Position numbers and translations under genes: made by a program
Notes under the pieces: model-generated
What the model was told of the DNA's origin: nothing
What the model saw: the letters and a program-made list of their open reading frames with translations, nothing else
Database searches by the model: none
Shown here: piece after piece, positions 23,290 to 36,100 of the stretch
How the letters are laid out: each line of letters starts with the position of its first letter
Numbering within the stretch: position 1 is the stretch's first letter
From: Torymus aiolomorphi
Taxonomy: Eukaryota > Arthropoda > Insecta > Hymenoptera > Torymidae
Length of the DNA: 64,000 bases
Reading direction: 5' to 3'
NCBI GenBank assembly: GCA_036365515.1
Contig: CM070873.1
Span: forward strand, 262,138,075-262,202,074

Positions 23290-26200
23290 CGACCTTAACG
23301 AATACTGGTGTTGCAAAGGGGGAACTCGGTTTTTCGCCCATTGTGCCGGGGAAATTGCGTGAAATTGCCGTGTGCCTGGAAATTTACATTTCGGTGAAAA
23401 GCCTGGCTCTTTTTGCGAAGAATTTCGCAAGCGTCCGTATTTGCGCGTAAATGAATTAGCCGATTGAATGGGTTATTATATTGTAATTTTACAGTTACAC
23501 GGGATAAAATTAAAATTTTTCAATTACACGTGCAAAATGAAAACTAAATTAACAATAATGTACGGATTCCGCGTTGAGTTTTCAACGCGTGTATCTATAG
23601 TATCCACTATTAATAAAGGCTCTTCTTATTACACGCATAAATTTTCACGGGTATCGCTATTTAAATTACTCACCTCACATCCCGCTAGCGCTATCTACAA
23701 AAAAGAAACCGTTCTCTTCTCTCTCGCTCCATCCTATATACCCACACTCAGCTTTCCTCGCAGACAGGCGTAAATTACGAATCAATGCATCGCGCAATAA
23801 GAATAATTCGAATAGGCGCGTGCGCGCTCGCTTCATTTCCTCATTTCAGAAAATCCTCGCTGCGTTTGCATCACGCGCGCGACTGACGCGTTCGACTCTC
23901 TCTCTCTCTATATACACAATTTTTTCGCGGTTGTTGCCCCGCGTGACGGCTGTAAGCGCTGCTGCACGCGGCCGCCGAGGAGGAGCGCGAAATACCGAAC
24001 GCCAGATTTATCGCGAAGAGGTAAAAGGCCTCGGCATACAGCGGTAATGACGCTAAGGAAGCGCAGGATTCGCCGTACATAAGTACACGCGGTTGTACAC
24101 AAGAATGGGCGCGAGAGAAGAAGAACGGGTGTGTAGTTAGGCGGTGCGTATCGGCTGGCTCAGGACAACGCGCGTGAGTTATGACGAGCGCAGGATCGCC
24201 GGGCACGAGGAAGGAGTGTTGCCTGCACCTGCTGAGACTCTCGGCTGTGCTTTACGCGTCATGGAAATCGCTGAGGAGATCTTCCCGTTAGGTTATACTC
24301 GTAATTGCTGAAAGCTTATGGGAGGGAGGAGAGAGGCCCCACGTCGTGACTTAGGCGCTAAGTTTCTCTTTTTCTGCTGTGCGCATCGCCGCGGGAAATT
24401 ATGTGTTGACGAGTCCAATTTCGTTTCGGGCGTTTTTGCAAGATGCGCAGGTGTGCGTGTGCTCTGTTCAGTTCCTGTATGTATAACGTTATTGCATAAG
24501 TTGAGGAAACAGAATGCGCGGTGATGGATTTTTCACGATTATCGTATACTCGTTACGCGGCGAGCATTCTAACTGCAAAGAGAGAATAGTATACATCATG
24601 TATATACGATTCCTCGCACGATTGTGCGCGTGTGTATATAGTCTTAGATTTTTTTCCATTTTAGAAATAATTAACGGCACGAGGTGCCTTAATGAAGACG
24701 GACGGTCTGTCGCTTAATCATCGCGACATTAATCGCGCACGGCGCATATATTATGCACATTCGCCGTATACGCAAGTATTTATCATCCGGCAAATATTTC
24801 TGCGGCGGTCGTGCCGCGTACGTGAAGAGCCTGCGTGATAAACGGATAAAACAATCGCCTTCTCCCCCCATGAATAAGCCCTCGATTAAGACATGCATGT
24901 ACATATATCTACGCTCGCCGCTCGTTATTATTATCAATCGATATACGAGATCACGAAAGCGACGTTTATATCGATCTCTCAGGGATTGTCACGCGCGTGG
25001 ACACGTATATTATGTATCTAAAGCGCCTGATCTCTCACTCGCACACGCCTACGCTCGGGCTTCCGCGCGAAGGAGTTGACATAATTTCTCGCGCGCGAGA
25101 GCTAAGCTGCAAAAAGTAGGTAGACACGCGCGCGCGCGACGGCCAAACGCACATGCTAATCGGCTTTTCCCCGATCGCCGTGCGTACCTACACGCGGTGC
25201 GCGTTTACTTTTATGTGTCTGCGGCAGTTTAGATATGAAGCGAGAGGGGAAAAAAGTATGGGCGATAACGAGACAAAACGGTCATGGGTTTAGCTAATTG
25301 CTTTCGCTTCGAGAGAAAGAGAGAGATTTGTTGAGGTGTTGCGTCATACGGGAATGCTTGTGTTCTAAATGAACTGGCAGATCAAAATATTTTTCGAAAA
25401 TTTATCGGTGGATTTAGATCTTGAGAACATACGTAACCACTTTAGTCGGGGCTGCTTGGCATGATTAAGATGATTAATTTTGTTATTTAAGTCAAACAAA
25501 TGTCATTGTCTTACTTAATCTTATTTATTATTATTTGTATGCTTCATAAATAACGTCTTTTTTTAGGCGAATATCTTTCATTCCCAGACAAGCTCGTTTA
25601 ATTTTTATATAAACGATTCTACAGCATCAATCTTTGTCTTTCTATTTTTGATGCCCATTCAAAACTGTCGTACAATAAAAACTATTGATTAATTACAATA
25701 ATAACATTATAAAGCACCTGCAAAAAAAACGCAGAAAAAATTTTTTTGCACGCACATTTTGCACAAGTTTGTATACAGACACAGTAGTATCGGGCACCAG
25801 AGTGGGTTGCGAGAAATTATTCATATTTGTTTCGACACGTGCGCGACGGCGGCGAGCCTCGATTCTTGATCCACGGCGGCTAGAATTTGCATGATGCGAT
25901 GGCGGGCAACGTCCGACGATTGACACTTCCAGGACGAGCCGCGAGTGGGAGTAGACACTTTCACCATTATCGTAACGGTAAATCCCCTATTGTAAAGCCT
26001 AATTTATCTTCGCGTGCTAGTTACTCTCCCGAGCAATTCGCAACAGCATCACACTTCGATGATCGCACGCGCGATCTTTCTATGGCTTGTTTTCCGCCCC
26101 GCCACGACACGGGATGTACAATGTTGCAACAGATGTGTTTGTTTTGCTATTTTATATGGTAATGAGGCTGGCTGTACCGAAATTCCGGATGGTGATGATT

Positions 26201-26945
26201 CAAGAAGACGAGCGCGCGCAGCCGCTAGAATGTGATTCACTAACGTCTCTATGTGTGTCGCTTTCCGGAATTTCCAGTGACTCGTCCCGTTCATTCGCTT
26301 TAAAACGTTTTGATTTCCATTGGATATAATCGCCATTATAAATAATTTCATAATCAATATTCAGTACAGAACGCATAACTAAATTCTAAAAAGTCATGTA
26401 ATTATTTGAGCTAGAAAAAAAAATTAGCTTCTCGACAAATCGTCCTTCCGCAGTCTTCCATCCTTGCACATACTCGCAACTCGGCGCTGCGCACAATCCT
26501 TCTCCCTTATCTCTCGTACCCACCGCAGCGCGACATCGGATCGCACGTACTCTTGGCGCGCTTAGTCTTGATAAATAGCAACTAATGTTCGGCTCTTGCA
26601 GTTGGATTTGTCTTCATTACGCCGACTAGACTGCTGCGTCATAAATCTCTGCGCGTTACCGATGCCCAAACGTCATAAGCAGGCACGCGACATCGTACTG
26701 CAATGTTCAGTTCCTTATAGATTGATTTCACTTCAGAGGGATGGTTCGTAAAAAATACAAAAATGTTTTGTCACTTAGTTATTCCCTAATAATTATATGG
26801 ATCATAATAAATTTAATAATAGATGCAACAAAACAATAAAGGTTACCTGCGACATCGCTAATCTCCTGCTATGCGCTGTACAATAAAAAAGAAAAACATT
26901 TCTAAACTCATCTGTGCGTGTTAATTATTTTCGACTATCGTTGCC

Positions 26946-26969
26946 ATGGCTTCGTATCAACTAACATGA
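26946..26969 (+). promoter_or_regulatory. Short upstream ORF overlapping the next start codon
   Basis: A seven-codon ORF (MASYQLT) begins at an ATG in strong context (GCCATGG). Its TGA stop overlaps the ATG of the 64-codon ORF as ATGA. If transcribed, ribosomes ending here could restart at the overlapping ATG, and the uORF would limit output of the downstream protein. The arrangement is visible; the regulation is inference. Confidence 0.4.
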
Positions 26970-27160
26970 ACGCGGTTAACGCGAATATCCGCCCAGGAGC
27001 AAGTCCGGAGGAAATGCAAGCGGTGCAAGTAGTGCGCGCGATTTTTATAGCGGAAACGGTGCCTTTAGAAGTGCACTGGTTGGTAGGACTCAAATTTCGT
27101 GGAGTAAAGGACTTGACAGTCGAGGAAATAGAAAAATTAGTTTATTTAATAAAGAAATGA
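26966..27160 (+). CDS. Small hypothetical protein, 64 aa
   Basis: I do not recognise this protein. It starts at ATG 26,966 (AACATGAA), reads MNAVNANIRPGASPEEMQAV and continues with VHWLVGLKFRGVKDL and VEEIEKLVYLIKK before TGA. Balanced composition, two likely amphipathic helices (around residues 13-28 and 50-64) and absence of low-complexity repeats make it more coding-like than the other open frames of its size. A polyadenylation signal AATAAA follows 29 bases after the stop. There is no signal peptide or membrane segment. It may be a single-exon small gene, the last exon of a gene with upstream exons I cannot see, or a retrocopy. A 7-codon uORF overlaps its start. Confidence 0.45.
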   Translation: MNAVNANIRPGASPEEMQAVQVVRAIFIAETVPLEVHWLVGLKFRGVKDLTVEEIEKLVYLIKK

Positions 27161-27189
27161 TTACATTTTGGCACAATAATACTTAAAAG

Positions 27190-27195
27190 AATAAA
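27190..27195 (+). terminator. Polyadenylation signal AATAAA
   Basis: AATAAA lies 29 bases after the stop of the 64-codon ORF, followed by T-rich and TG-containing sequence. An inverse signal (TTTATT) at about 27,207 would serve a minus-strand transcript. Confidence 0.4.
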
Positions 27196-27199
27196 ACTT

Positions 27200-30100
27200 T
27201 AATACTTTATTGTTATACTTTAGAGTGTTAGATATCGGCACAGCACTTAATTAACCACATGGCAACTTGACGCTATCAGTTCTCCCCAAGCACCGCTCTA
27301 AATATAAATCCGAGATTATCGAAAGCAATTGGCGAGAGCTGAAATTCCGCGTTAATTTACTATACCCTCAACACGCGCGCGTGCGCACGCTTGCAGCTCC
27401 CATTCACCGCGCTCGCAGACAATTATAACTCGTACAAAGAAACGTTTATTGCACCTCATATTTATCGGCGAGTCAGTGTCTATAAATATCATTGTAAAAG
27501 GCCGGCATCGCAGTTTAAAAAAGGGAAGTCCGAGCAGCGCGACTCTATTTCAAGCCTCGTTCGGTCGGGCTTGCACACCATGCTGCGAGGGCTCGCGCAA
27601 AGTGTCCAGAGAAGGCGTGGCTCGATCATTGTTGCGACCGGGTCACGCGGTGTGCGCGCGCGCGCTGCACCGCAGGAACGCAAGGAAAACGACTTGCGGG
27701 CGCTGGATTGATGTCTTTTTTTTTGTAGCACGAAAGTTTCGCTTGTTTCAGTTAGAAAGTGGTCGATATAACACGTAAAGATCGATGCATATATTCTCTT
27801 TATATTTTTTTGTTCTCGAAAAGTATTGGGTGTGGGAACTTTTTCTTTCTCGATACCTCGGTGTAACCTTTCTCGATATTTAGTGCGCATAAAAGAGGGA
27901 CCAACGCCGTCAGACTTAACACTCGAGCGAACGCGTCTCGCGACCTTCCGAATGATTCTTTACGCTCCAAGTGCGCGGTGTAATCAGCGCACGTGTAATA
28001 GGATGCGCACACGCGCGCACACTACTTACACTTCGAATATTTATCGCGCACGCGCGCTCGCGTCGTACCCCGAGAGCGTGACGCGAAGCTCAAGAGTCAA
28101 ATTCATTCTTCTCTGCGCGCACGTTTCTCTGTCTCTTGATTTTCCTTTTTCCGTTCGTGCGCCCTCGGCGCCGGCGGCTCGCCCCGATAATTACATATCC
28201 CGCGCGTGCACGCTAAGTACGCGCGTGGCGCGTCCAATTGCCGCGATTACCTTTTACGTTATAGAGCGGTTCTTTTGGAGGTTCTTTTTAGCAGGCGCCA
28301 TGATGGCCCGTATACACATTTCACGGAGAGGAGCAAGGATGATGATTCGATGAGATTGCGCTCGATTGACTCGTTGCGGCTGCGCGCCGGCGCGGACGTC
28401 GAGTTTATGCGCGCGGGGGACTATGAAATTTTCTTGAACAGCGCGAGGGCGGGAGATGATGGCCGATTAAATTGTGATTATGATCGAACGCGTACGGTGA
28501 TCGCTGCCGATCGATCCGATAAGTTCTGGCCATTAGAAAATGGTTCTGAGCAAGTGAGCAGGGTTTCGGTAGACTGTGACGGTTCCGCGCGTTTTTGTTT
28601 CCTAATCGTTAATGAGAGTTTGCTGGTATGTCAGTGATGAATGAAGATAAATTCAGTGCCAAATTTTTTTTAAGTATTGTGTTCTAAATAAATTAATTCT
28701 AACCGGCATTGTAATAAGAAAATTCGTTTTCAAATGAATACAAATTACATTAGGAAATCGGATCGTAGGCGTGGCTTACCATAAAACGTACCTCCAAATA
28801 TCAAAGTAATCACTCCATTAATTTCGGTTTCACTGTGACTCACGAAAAAGTGAAATTCGAACTTCAGGCGAAAATCTCGCTTATCCTCGGGGCAGAAAAA
28901 AAAACTCGCGAAGAATTTGTTCGAAATTTGCTCCAACCACGAGATCCCCGAATTCCACTCTTTATAAGACACATTAAGTCTGTCCACGGCGTCCCTCATT
29001 TATTTACGATCCGAGCCCTCGGCGTGTATAAGAATCTCGCGTAATCGATCGGCCCGTACCGGAGGGATATATATTTAACTCTCTCGCGGAACGATAAACG
29101 CGCGAGGCGCTCGAGTCATTTGCGGTTCGAAGGCAGCAGCAGCAGCTCTCGTAATTGCTTCCTTCGTTTCACGCGTTCAGATGAGTATATATAGTACAAA
29201 GCGATTGTACTTTTTCTCACTCACCGCATTGCGGATTACGCGCGAGCAAGGACACCCAACGCACCGAAACTGGCGCGCTCAATGTTAGCGCCAAACGTGG
29301 CGGGGAAAAAGTGTAAAGCCGAGCATTGATGCATATCTCGCGCCGTTATCGCTTCGAGTTTATCCGTGCGCATGCAGATCGTTCAATAAAAAGATCGGCG
29401 CGCTTTTTTCTCGCTGTGTACACAACAACGCGCGGAAGGCCGCGTGCAAGCCTCGCGTAATTTTTAAAGGTTACGACCTCTCGTTTATGGTATCGTTAAA
29501 GCCGGGCAAATTTATCGCCCGCGAAGCTCGTATAGACACACACACGTGAGATGTGCGCACTGTAAAGTCCGGGGATATTTTTATTTCGTACTTCGTCAAA
29601 GTCGCTGTTAATTACGTTTTCCATTGCCTCTCTCCTATATGTGTCTTGGAAGAGGGTGCGAACGACGACGAGAGGCGCTTGTACCTGCGTCTATTTCCCG
29701 AGTGAATAATCTCGCGCGTCTCAGTGGGTGTCGCGGGCGGGTAGCTAACCGCGAGCGAGAGAGAGAGAGAGAGAGAGAGCAGAAATCACGACTGCGGCTC
29801 ACGTATAATCCGCCGGCGTAAGAATACGTGCGGCAAAGCGGAATGCAATGATCGCTCAAGCTTGCAAAAGCCCAAACGTATTTATAAATGCGCGTCTAGG
29901 TTTTAAACGCGAACGAGCGCTGGTAATAAATCATTGACACCTCCCCTCTCTTACAAAGTTGTCGTCGTCGTGAAGTCGTGGAGGTTGAAAAAAGTTGGAA
30001 GAGGTGAACTTCGAATTGGCAAGAAGTTTTTTCTCGAGGTGGTGGTGGTGGAGCGTATTTTTCACTTTTAAAAAAATCGGTGAGTAATTCGCGAAATTTA

Positions 30101-33100
30101 TAGTGGTTTGTGTAATGGCGCGTGAAATGTTTTTATTTAAATCGTCGGAAATAAGTATTCGGTTTAACGAAATTCTAGTAGAATTTGTACGTAGGTGTTT
30201 TTCGTTACATTTATTCGCTTAAATTTATGACCGATTAATGTCGTTATTAATATTACTTTTTATTAAGCACAAAGCACGAAAGACCGTATCGCATATAATT
30301 TCAAAAACTTCCACGCCACTTTTAATGATCCAACGCTGATTTTTCAACTTTATAAAAGAACCCTTACGTAATGCCGCGAATCGATAAAAATGCAAATAGA
30401 ACACCATCCGACACACTCGAAATAACGGCTCCGCGATCTGCGGACAAAATCTCGGGCTAGCAACAAGACGCGCGCGATTTCCTCCCACTCGGTGCTTAAA
30501 CAGCTAGCGCGCACCGGCTATAAACTCCCGCACGGGCGCGCTAATCCGCGCGAGTTGGCTTACAGGATCAACCTGCTGACCTAAAGCCGTGAGTGGGCGA
30601 TTTTTACTGTTATAGATGGCCGATCACAGGAACGATCGCTCGCTTTCGTTATAGCATAAGAGAGAACACCGGCGAAATAAATTGAAAGGAGCCCGAACTG
30701 CGCGCGCCCGAACACGGCTCATTGACGTACGTGACGAATCACTTTTGTGTATACGTGTTGTGTCGTACGCATGTGTGTATGCATACGTACGTACACTTGG
30801 ACAATGGCCTTGGCTCCATTCAACAATATAATTCTCTCGTCATCATTGAATATATTGAATTCTCTACCGCTCTTTTTTTCTCCCTCTGAAAAATCAAATG
30901 CCGCGCGTCTCAAGAGAGAACTTCACGTTTCTTTCGTTCGACGCAGGGCACACATTTTCTCTTTAGCAGCTGGTCTCGTTGATATTGTTAGCGTCGGTGG
31001 CGGCGGTGGTGGTTTGATGAGCCTCGTTAGTGGGCGACTCCTCTCGTTTAATCGGGCGAAACTGCTGCGCGCCTTTTCTTATTGAGAAGAAAACGCGCGC
31101 GCGCAGCTTTCGTCACGAATGAGAAACACGCTCGATAGAGATCGTCGTTGGATGGACTGCGCGCGGAGATCGTGTCAACGTCCTGTCCTCCTTTCAGCTG
31201 CTGTTGCTGCCTAAGCGCGCTTCCGACTCTGATGCTCTCCGCCACCGCGGCGACGACGACGACTCATTGTCCTTTTAAAATGCCAATGATCCGTTTATCG
31301 CTGCATTGTGCGCCGCGGGCTTGCGAGCATGTTTTTTCGCTCTCTCGCCCGCTCGGTCGCTCGATTCAGTTTGCGCTTCGTGGACCTGTACAGAGAAATT
31401 TTGTGCAGGGCAGTAGCGTGTTGATATTTGAATTTTGGATGTGTTATTTCAAAAAATTGTTAGGGAATTTCATTCTACGACTATTTTAATATTTTTTAAT
31501 TGCTAATGAAAATGGTTATAAAAATTTTCTCATTACACCTAATGACGACTTTTGTAAGTAAAAATTATACGCATGTACGTATATAATTATGAAAGATAAT
31601 TACTAGTTTCAATAGAGTAAAAGCATGCGTCTAATCATCGCAGTGGACAACGGCGCGGCTATTCTTTTCAAAGCCATTTGCAAAATTTCTAAAATGACCA
31701 CTCGTGGCGATAGAGGCCGCGCGCAACTTTCATTCGACAAAATATCATTGACAACGGAAACGCACGCGCACAGCGAGAGAAAGGCGAAAAAAGTGTCCAC
31801 TGTGTCCACAAAATGAAACGGTCACACGGCACTCCCCCCGCGCGTATATAGAAAAGATAGCCGTCATTAGTGTCATTAGCCGCACGGAGATAATGCTTCC
31901 AGGAATTTCACTTTCAGTCATCGCCGTTCCGCCGTTGAGTCTCGCCCGCGCGCGCGAGCCTAAGGTTACGCAAATTCGCCGTTGTTATTGTTGTACACAG
32001 GTACTTACACTATACGCGTGTATACGAATTTACCGCTAGGTAAGGCGGAGGAGGAGTTGCACTTAAAGGACTCTCGGCACTTCGGACGTTTGATAGAGAT
32101 TGTGGCAGGGTGTTTCGAGATGGCTGTCGTTGTTTTGTTTAGTTTGTGTCACGTGATGTGGCGAAACAGGTGGTTTCATGGCTACTGAATTTTAGGTGGT
32201 TTTAAATGGATATTATTGCGTTACATGGATCTTTATTTATATTTTAATATTTTGCGCAAAAATGGGAATCATTAAGTCTGGTAAAAAGTGTGGAAAAGTG
32301 GGCATAGCCAGACATTTTTCTTCGCGTGAAATCACAAACTTTAATAATAAAATTTTAATTTAGTAACTGAAAAGAATTGTTCTAAATTTGAAAATTAGTT
32401 TTAGACACCGCGTGCACGAAGCAGGAGCGAAAATCCGGGCGATTATGACGTATCTGGGTTATCAGATTTCGACGACGTCTCTTTACGGTCTGAATCATGC
32501 GCGACCCTGGACCAGCCCGGGCATGAAACATAAAGCACATAAACAGCCGTTGCTACCGCTGCCACATCGTTAGAAGCTAGCGGAAACACGCGCGGACCGC
32601 GCATCCGCGTTTCCTGCCATTTTCACGCGCGCGCGCGTACGGCCCTTTCCGTGTGTACGCGCGCGCAAACTGTAATTTCGCTTGAGCAATGCCGAAAATG
32701 CGCGTCGCACTGTCCCCCCTTCGGCGTTCCGCGAATCGGATTTCACTCGCGTTCGCGATACGAAAGACGTGCACGCACAAAGCACGTGTGCGGCAGGCAG
32801 GCCACTGATTGAAATTACGAGCGGCGGTGCTGTGGGGGTATTGTTTCACTGTTATTCGTCATCTACTTACTGGAAATACCACTATTACGTGTGAGCGCGA
32901 GAGCGTACCTCATAACTTCCATATTCATGGCCAATGGCAAAGTCAATGCACTTGCAGCGTAATTTTTCCTTTCGCGCGCGTTGAGTGTTGTGCGAGTGGG
33001 AAAGAGAGATACGTAATTGACTCGTTTTCAATAAAGAGCTTAATTAGAGTTGTATCTTTCCTTTAATTGCGCACTTTTCGGTACGCTGCTGTTTAAAGGT

Positions 33101-36100
33101 TAAGTGAGCCATTAAAGGTAATTTGCGTGCGTCTTTAATTGAAATTTATTTTCTTATTGCAAAATTTATATGTAAATCGCGCGTTATTATTCTCGTTTCG
33201 GTGAAAAGTTTATTGTATACAGGTTACTGAATTAAATTAATCAACAGCTGACAACATTTCTCAAAGACATAAAATTTATCTTGAAGTAAAAAACGCAATG
33301 ACCCACTGAAGCAAAATCATCGCTCGAAAGCAAACACAGCCTATATCAAATCGTCGAAAGCTTATTTCCTGGTGTCGTGCGCTCGATGCGGCGCTGCGAG
33401 AGTGAATAGCCAATAGGATTGTTGAAACGTGCCTAATCACGTCCGACTTGTCGATTGTCAACGACCTTTCTCGCACATTCGTATCATCCGCCTAGTTGTC
33501 ACGCGCGCGAAACACGCCTTCTCGAAATCCGATCCGAAAATAGATAACAACGCGAAAATACAATTATACCGGCTGGTATTCTTTCCATTTGTCGGCCTCT
33601 ACCCAAAAAGAATCTTTATACGGCTGAGCGCATATAAGCGTGTAAGCTATTCTTTTTTAACTCTTTATTTGTAGTATCCACGCCTGCTTTGGAATTTGCA
33701 TATTGGCAATAAAAGGTGGAGGAGAAAACGTAATAGCTGGGAAACAGTGTACGCTAAACTAATGTGTACTAATCTTTATGGCGGTATTTTCAAATTTACC
33801 TTTCCTGATATTTTACATTTAATAAGGTGGTATTAATGTCTGTTTCGCGACGGTAGTGTTATTTTATTTTCGAAGTTTGCTCACGCTCGTAAAAACTACC
33901 GAGCTCTTACGTAAATATCTGATGACTATATACTTTTTCAGCTAAATATAATTTTCTTCATTTTGGATTGGCTTGCGACTTTGCGTGTTAAAAATTTTAT
34001 TTTTTTATATTTATCGCAATAAAGCTATACGTTTTAGAAATAAAATAAATACATAAATTTTTTTTTTACAATTCAATTACGAGACAACCAGTGCAACATT
34101 GAAATCACTTGAACAGAAATACTTTTAATGATTTTCATCATGCGCGTGCATTCACAAGACATAAAAGCAGTCATCAATAAACGCCACGAAAGAGCTTGAC
34201 TCAACACCCGGATAAAAAAAAGGAAGAAATTTCGTCAAGAAACTGCGTGCAGACGTACCATTTTCGTCGAACCAAAGGAAAAAAAAGTCTCGACCGAAAC
34301 AGTGTCAACGAAGGAGAGAACATTAATCGTCTTCGTCGTTGTTGCACACTCGTACACACTTACAGTGAGCAATTGACGCGACTGGTCTCTCCGACGTTTA
34401 GATCGGCACTGCCGAGTATAGAGAGCCGTACAGCTGCGGCACGCTCTTACCAGAGAAAGAGAGATAGAAAGGGCGAGAGAGCGGCTCTTCCGTCCGCGTG
34501 CGCGCTGATCGATGTAACGACGCTTCATTGTCTCGTAATGAGACTGGGAGGGGCAGGATGCTCCTCCGCGCTACGCGCATTCACGCGCTCTTCGCGAAAG
34601 ATTGGAGGAAGAAGACCGAGAGTGAGAGAGAGGGGGAAATACTACCGATCTTTATCCTTTGCATTATTGCGCAAATACCGTTGTCGACGTGTGTATAGTT
34701 ACATAGTCGGAGCTTCTTTCTGTCTGTGTAGCCCACGCGTTTGTGTTTAGATGATTCACCACGAGCTAATCGTAGACTGCGCGCGCGCGAGAGAGCGATG
34801 ACGAGGAATTTTTGCCATTTTTACGAGTTCGCGCATTGTAAAAGGGACGACGGAGAAAGTCGAGAGTAGAGCCAACTACGCGATTTATTTGTTTTGCAAC
34901 GTCTGGCATGATCGTAATTCATTGTCCTTTGCAGATGAGAGATAGCCTTTGATGAAAATTGCGCTTTGCGAAAAACTCGCGATTTTTTTGCGGTTAGGAT
35001 TGATTTTTCGTTATTTATTTGACGGCCGTCAAAAGCGCGTTTTTGTAAAATTTACGCTTTTCTCCACTGATATTTACGACTTTGACTTTGGGTGACGTCA
35101 TTGTCGTTAAAAAGCAATAATAAAAATGCATTAATATCAGAAACCGAAGTGATTTCGCACGAAAATAAGTCATCAACTGTAATTGAATACACGTAATAAA
35201 ATTAATGCATCAATGAAATCTCCCCCCTCCTCCTCTCAGCAGGCTCGCCAACTTACGCAATTTACAACAGTTATAATTCTCGATTCAAACACACTCGTAT
35301 ATCGCTGTCCCACCAAGAGCGAGAACGATCGAGAGCTTTTATACATATATACGTATGCACACACGAGGTCGCCGAGCCGCGACTTGCCGCTTCTTCCCGT
35401 CCATTACCGCCGTTATTATTTACCTTTAATAGTTACATCGGCGCTGCATGCGTGCGTGCGCTGCTGCTCCCTCATTGGCGGGGATCGTTAATTTTGATTT
35501 GTGCCCGGCAATCTAAACGGACAGCGGGGCGAGAGATTGTGTGCAAAAAAGGCCAGCGCCCAATTTCGGGCCATTAAGTTCGTGAACAGCCCACAGTAGC
35601 TATACACCACGTTTCGCGCAAGTTAGTCGGGAGGGACGTGATTAAAGCGAGAAAAAAAAATTGCGGGAGAGCACACGCGGTGCTTACGAATGAATCGATT
35701 TTTTTCGTTTGCGATTTTATTGCGCGCGCGCGCGTCTGGAATGTCGAGAGTTTGCAACGTGCACAGCAGCAGTTGGTATTAATGCGGGGTGTAAAAAAAT
35801 TTCATAGTAATTTCTTGGCCGAGGAAACCGGTAATTTATTTTTTAAGACGAGAAGGTCCTAATTAAAAATTTTGACCAGCCGAAGAACGGCATTAAAAAA
35901 ATCAATGACGCGAGGCACGAAACTGCGCGCGTGTATTTTACCCCCTAAAAAATACGTTTAATGAATGTTATTATTTACAACGGCTGAGAAAAAAAAGCGA
36001 ATCAAGAAAAAATTAGCTCTTGTATAATCTTGAGGTGATATAAAAAAGCATAGTAGAAGCTGATTGAACGATGTGAGTAATATGGCTAAATAAGTTAAAT

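Larger units (their letters stand above)
20467..26900. other. CpG-rich non-coding stretch
   Basis: No gene that I can support. It contains many CGCG motifs, GA and TG simple repeats, a short (GAC)n run at 23,271-23,289 and an AT-rich piece at 25,380-25,780. Open frames of up to 184 codons exist but overlap each other and show no domains. Confidence 0.5.

Noticed and set aside
28835..29044. 69-codon plus-strand frame that looks fairly protein-like
   Set aside because: It lacks an ATG start (begins at GTG), has no convincing acceptor, and a minus-strand frame of similar length overlaps it. No domain recognised.
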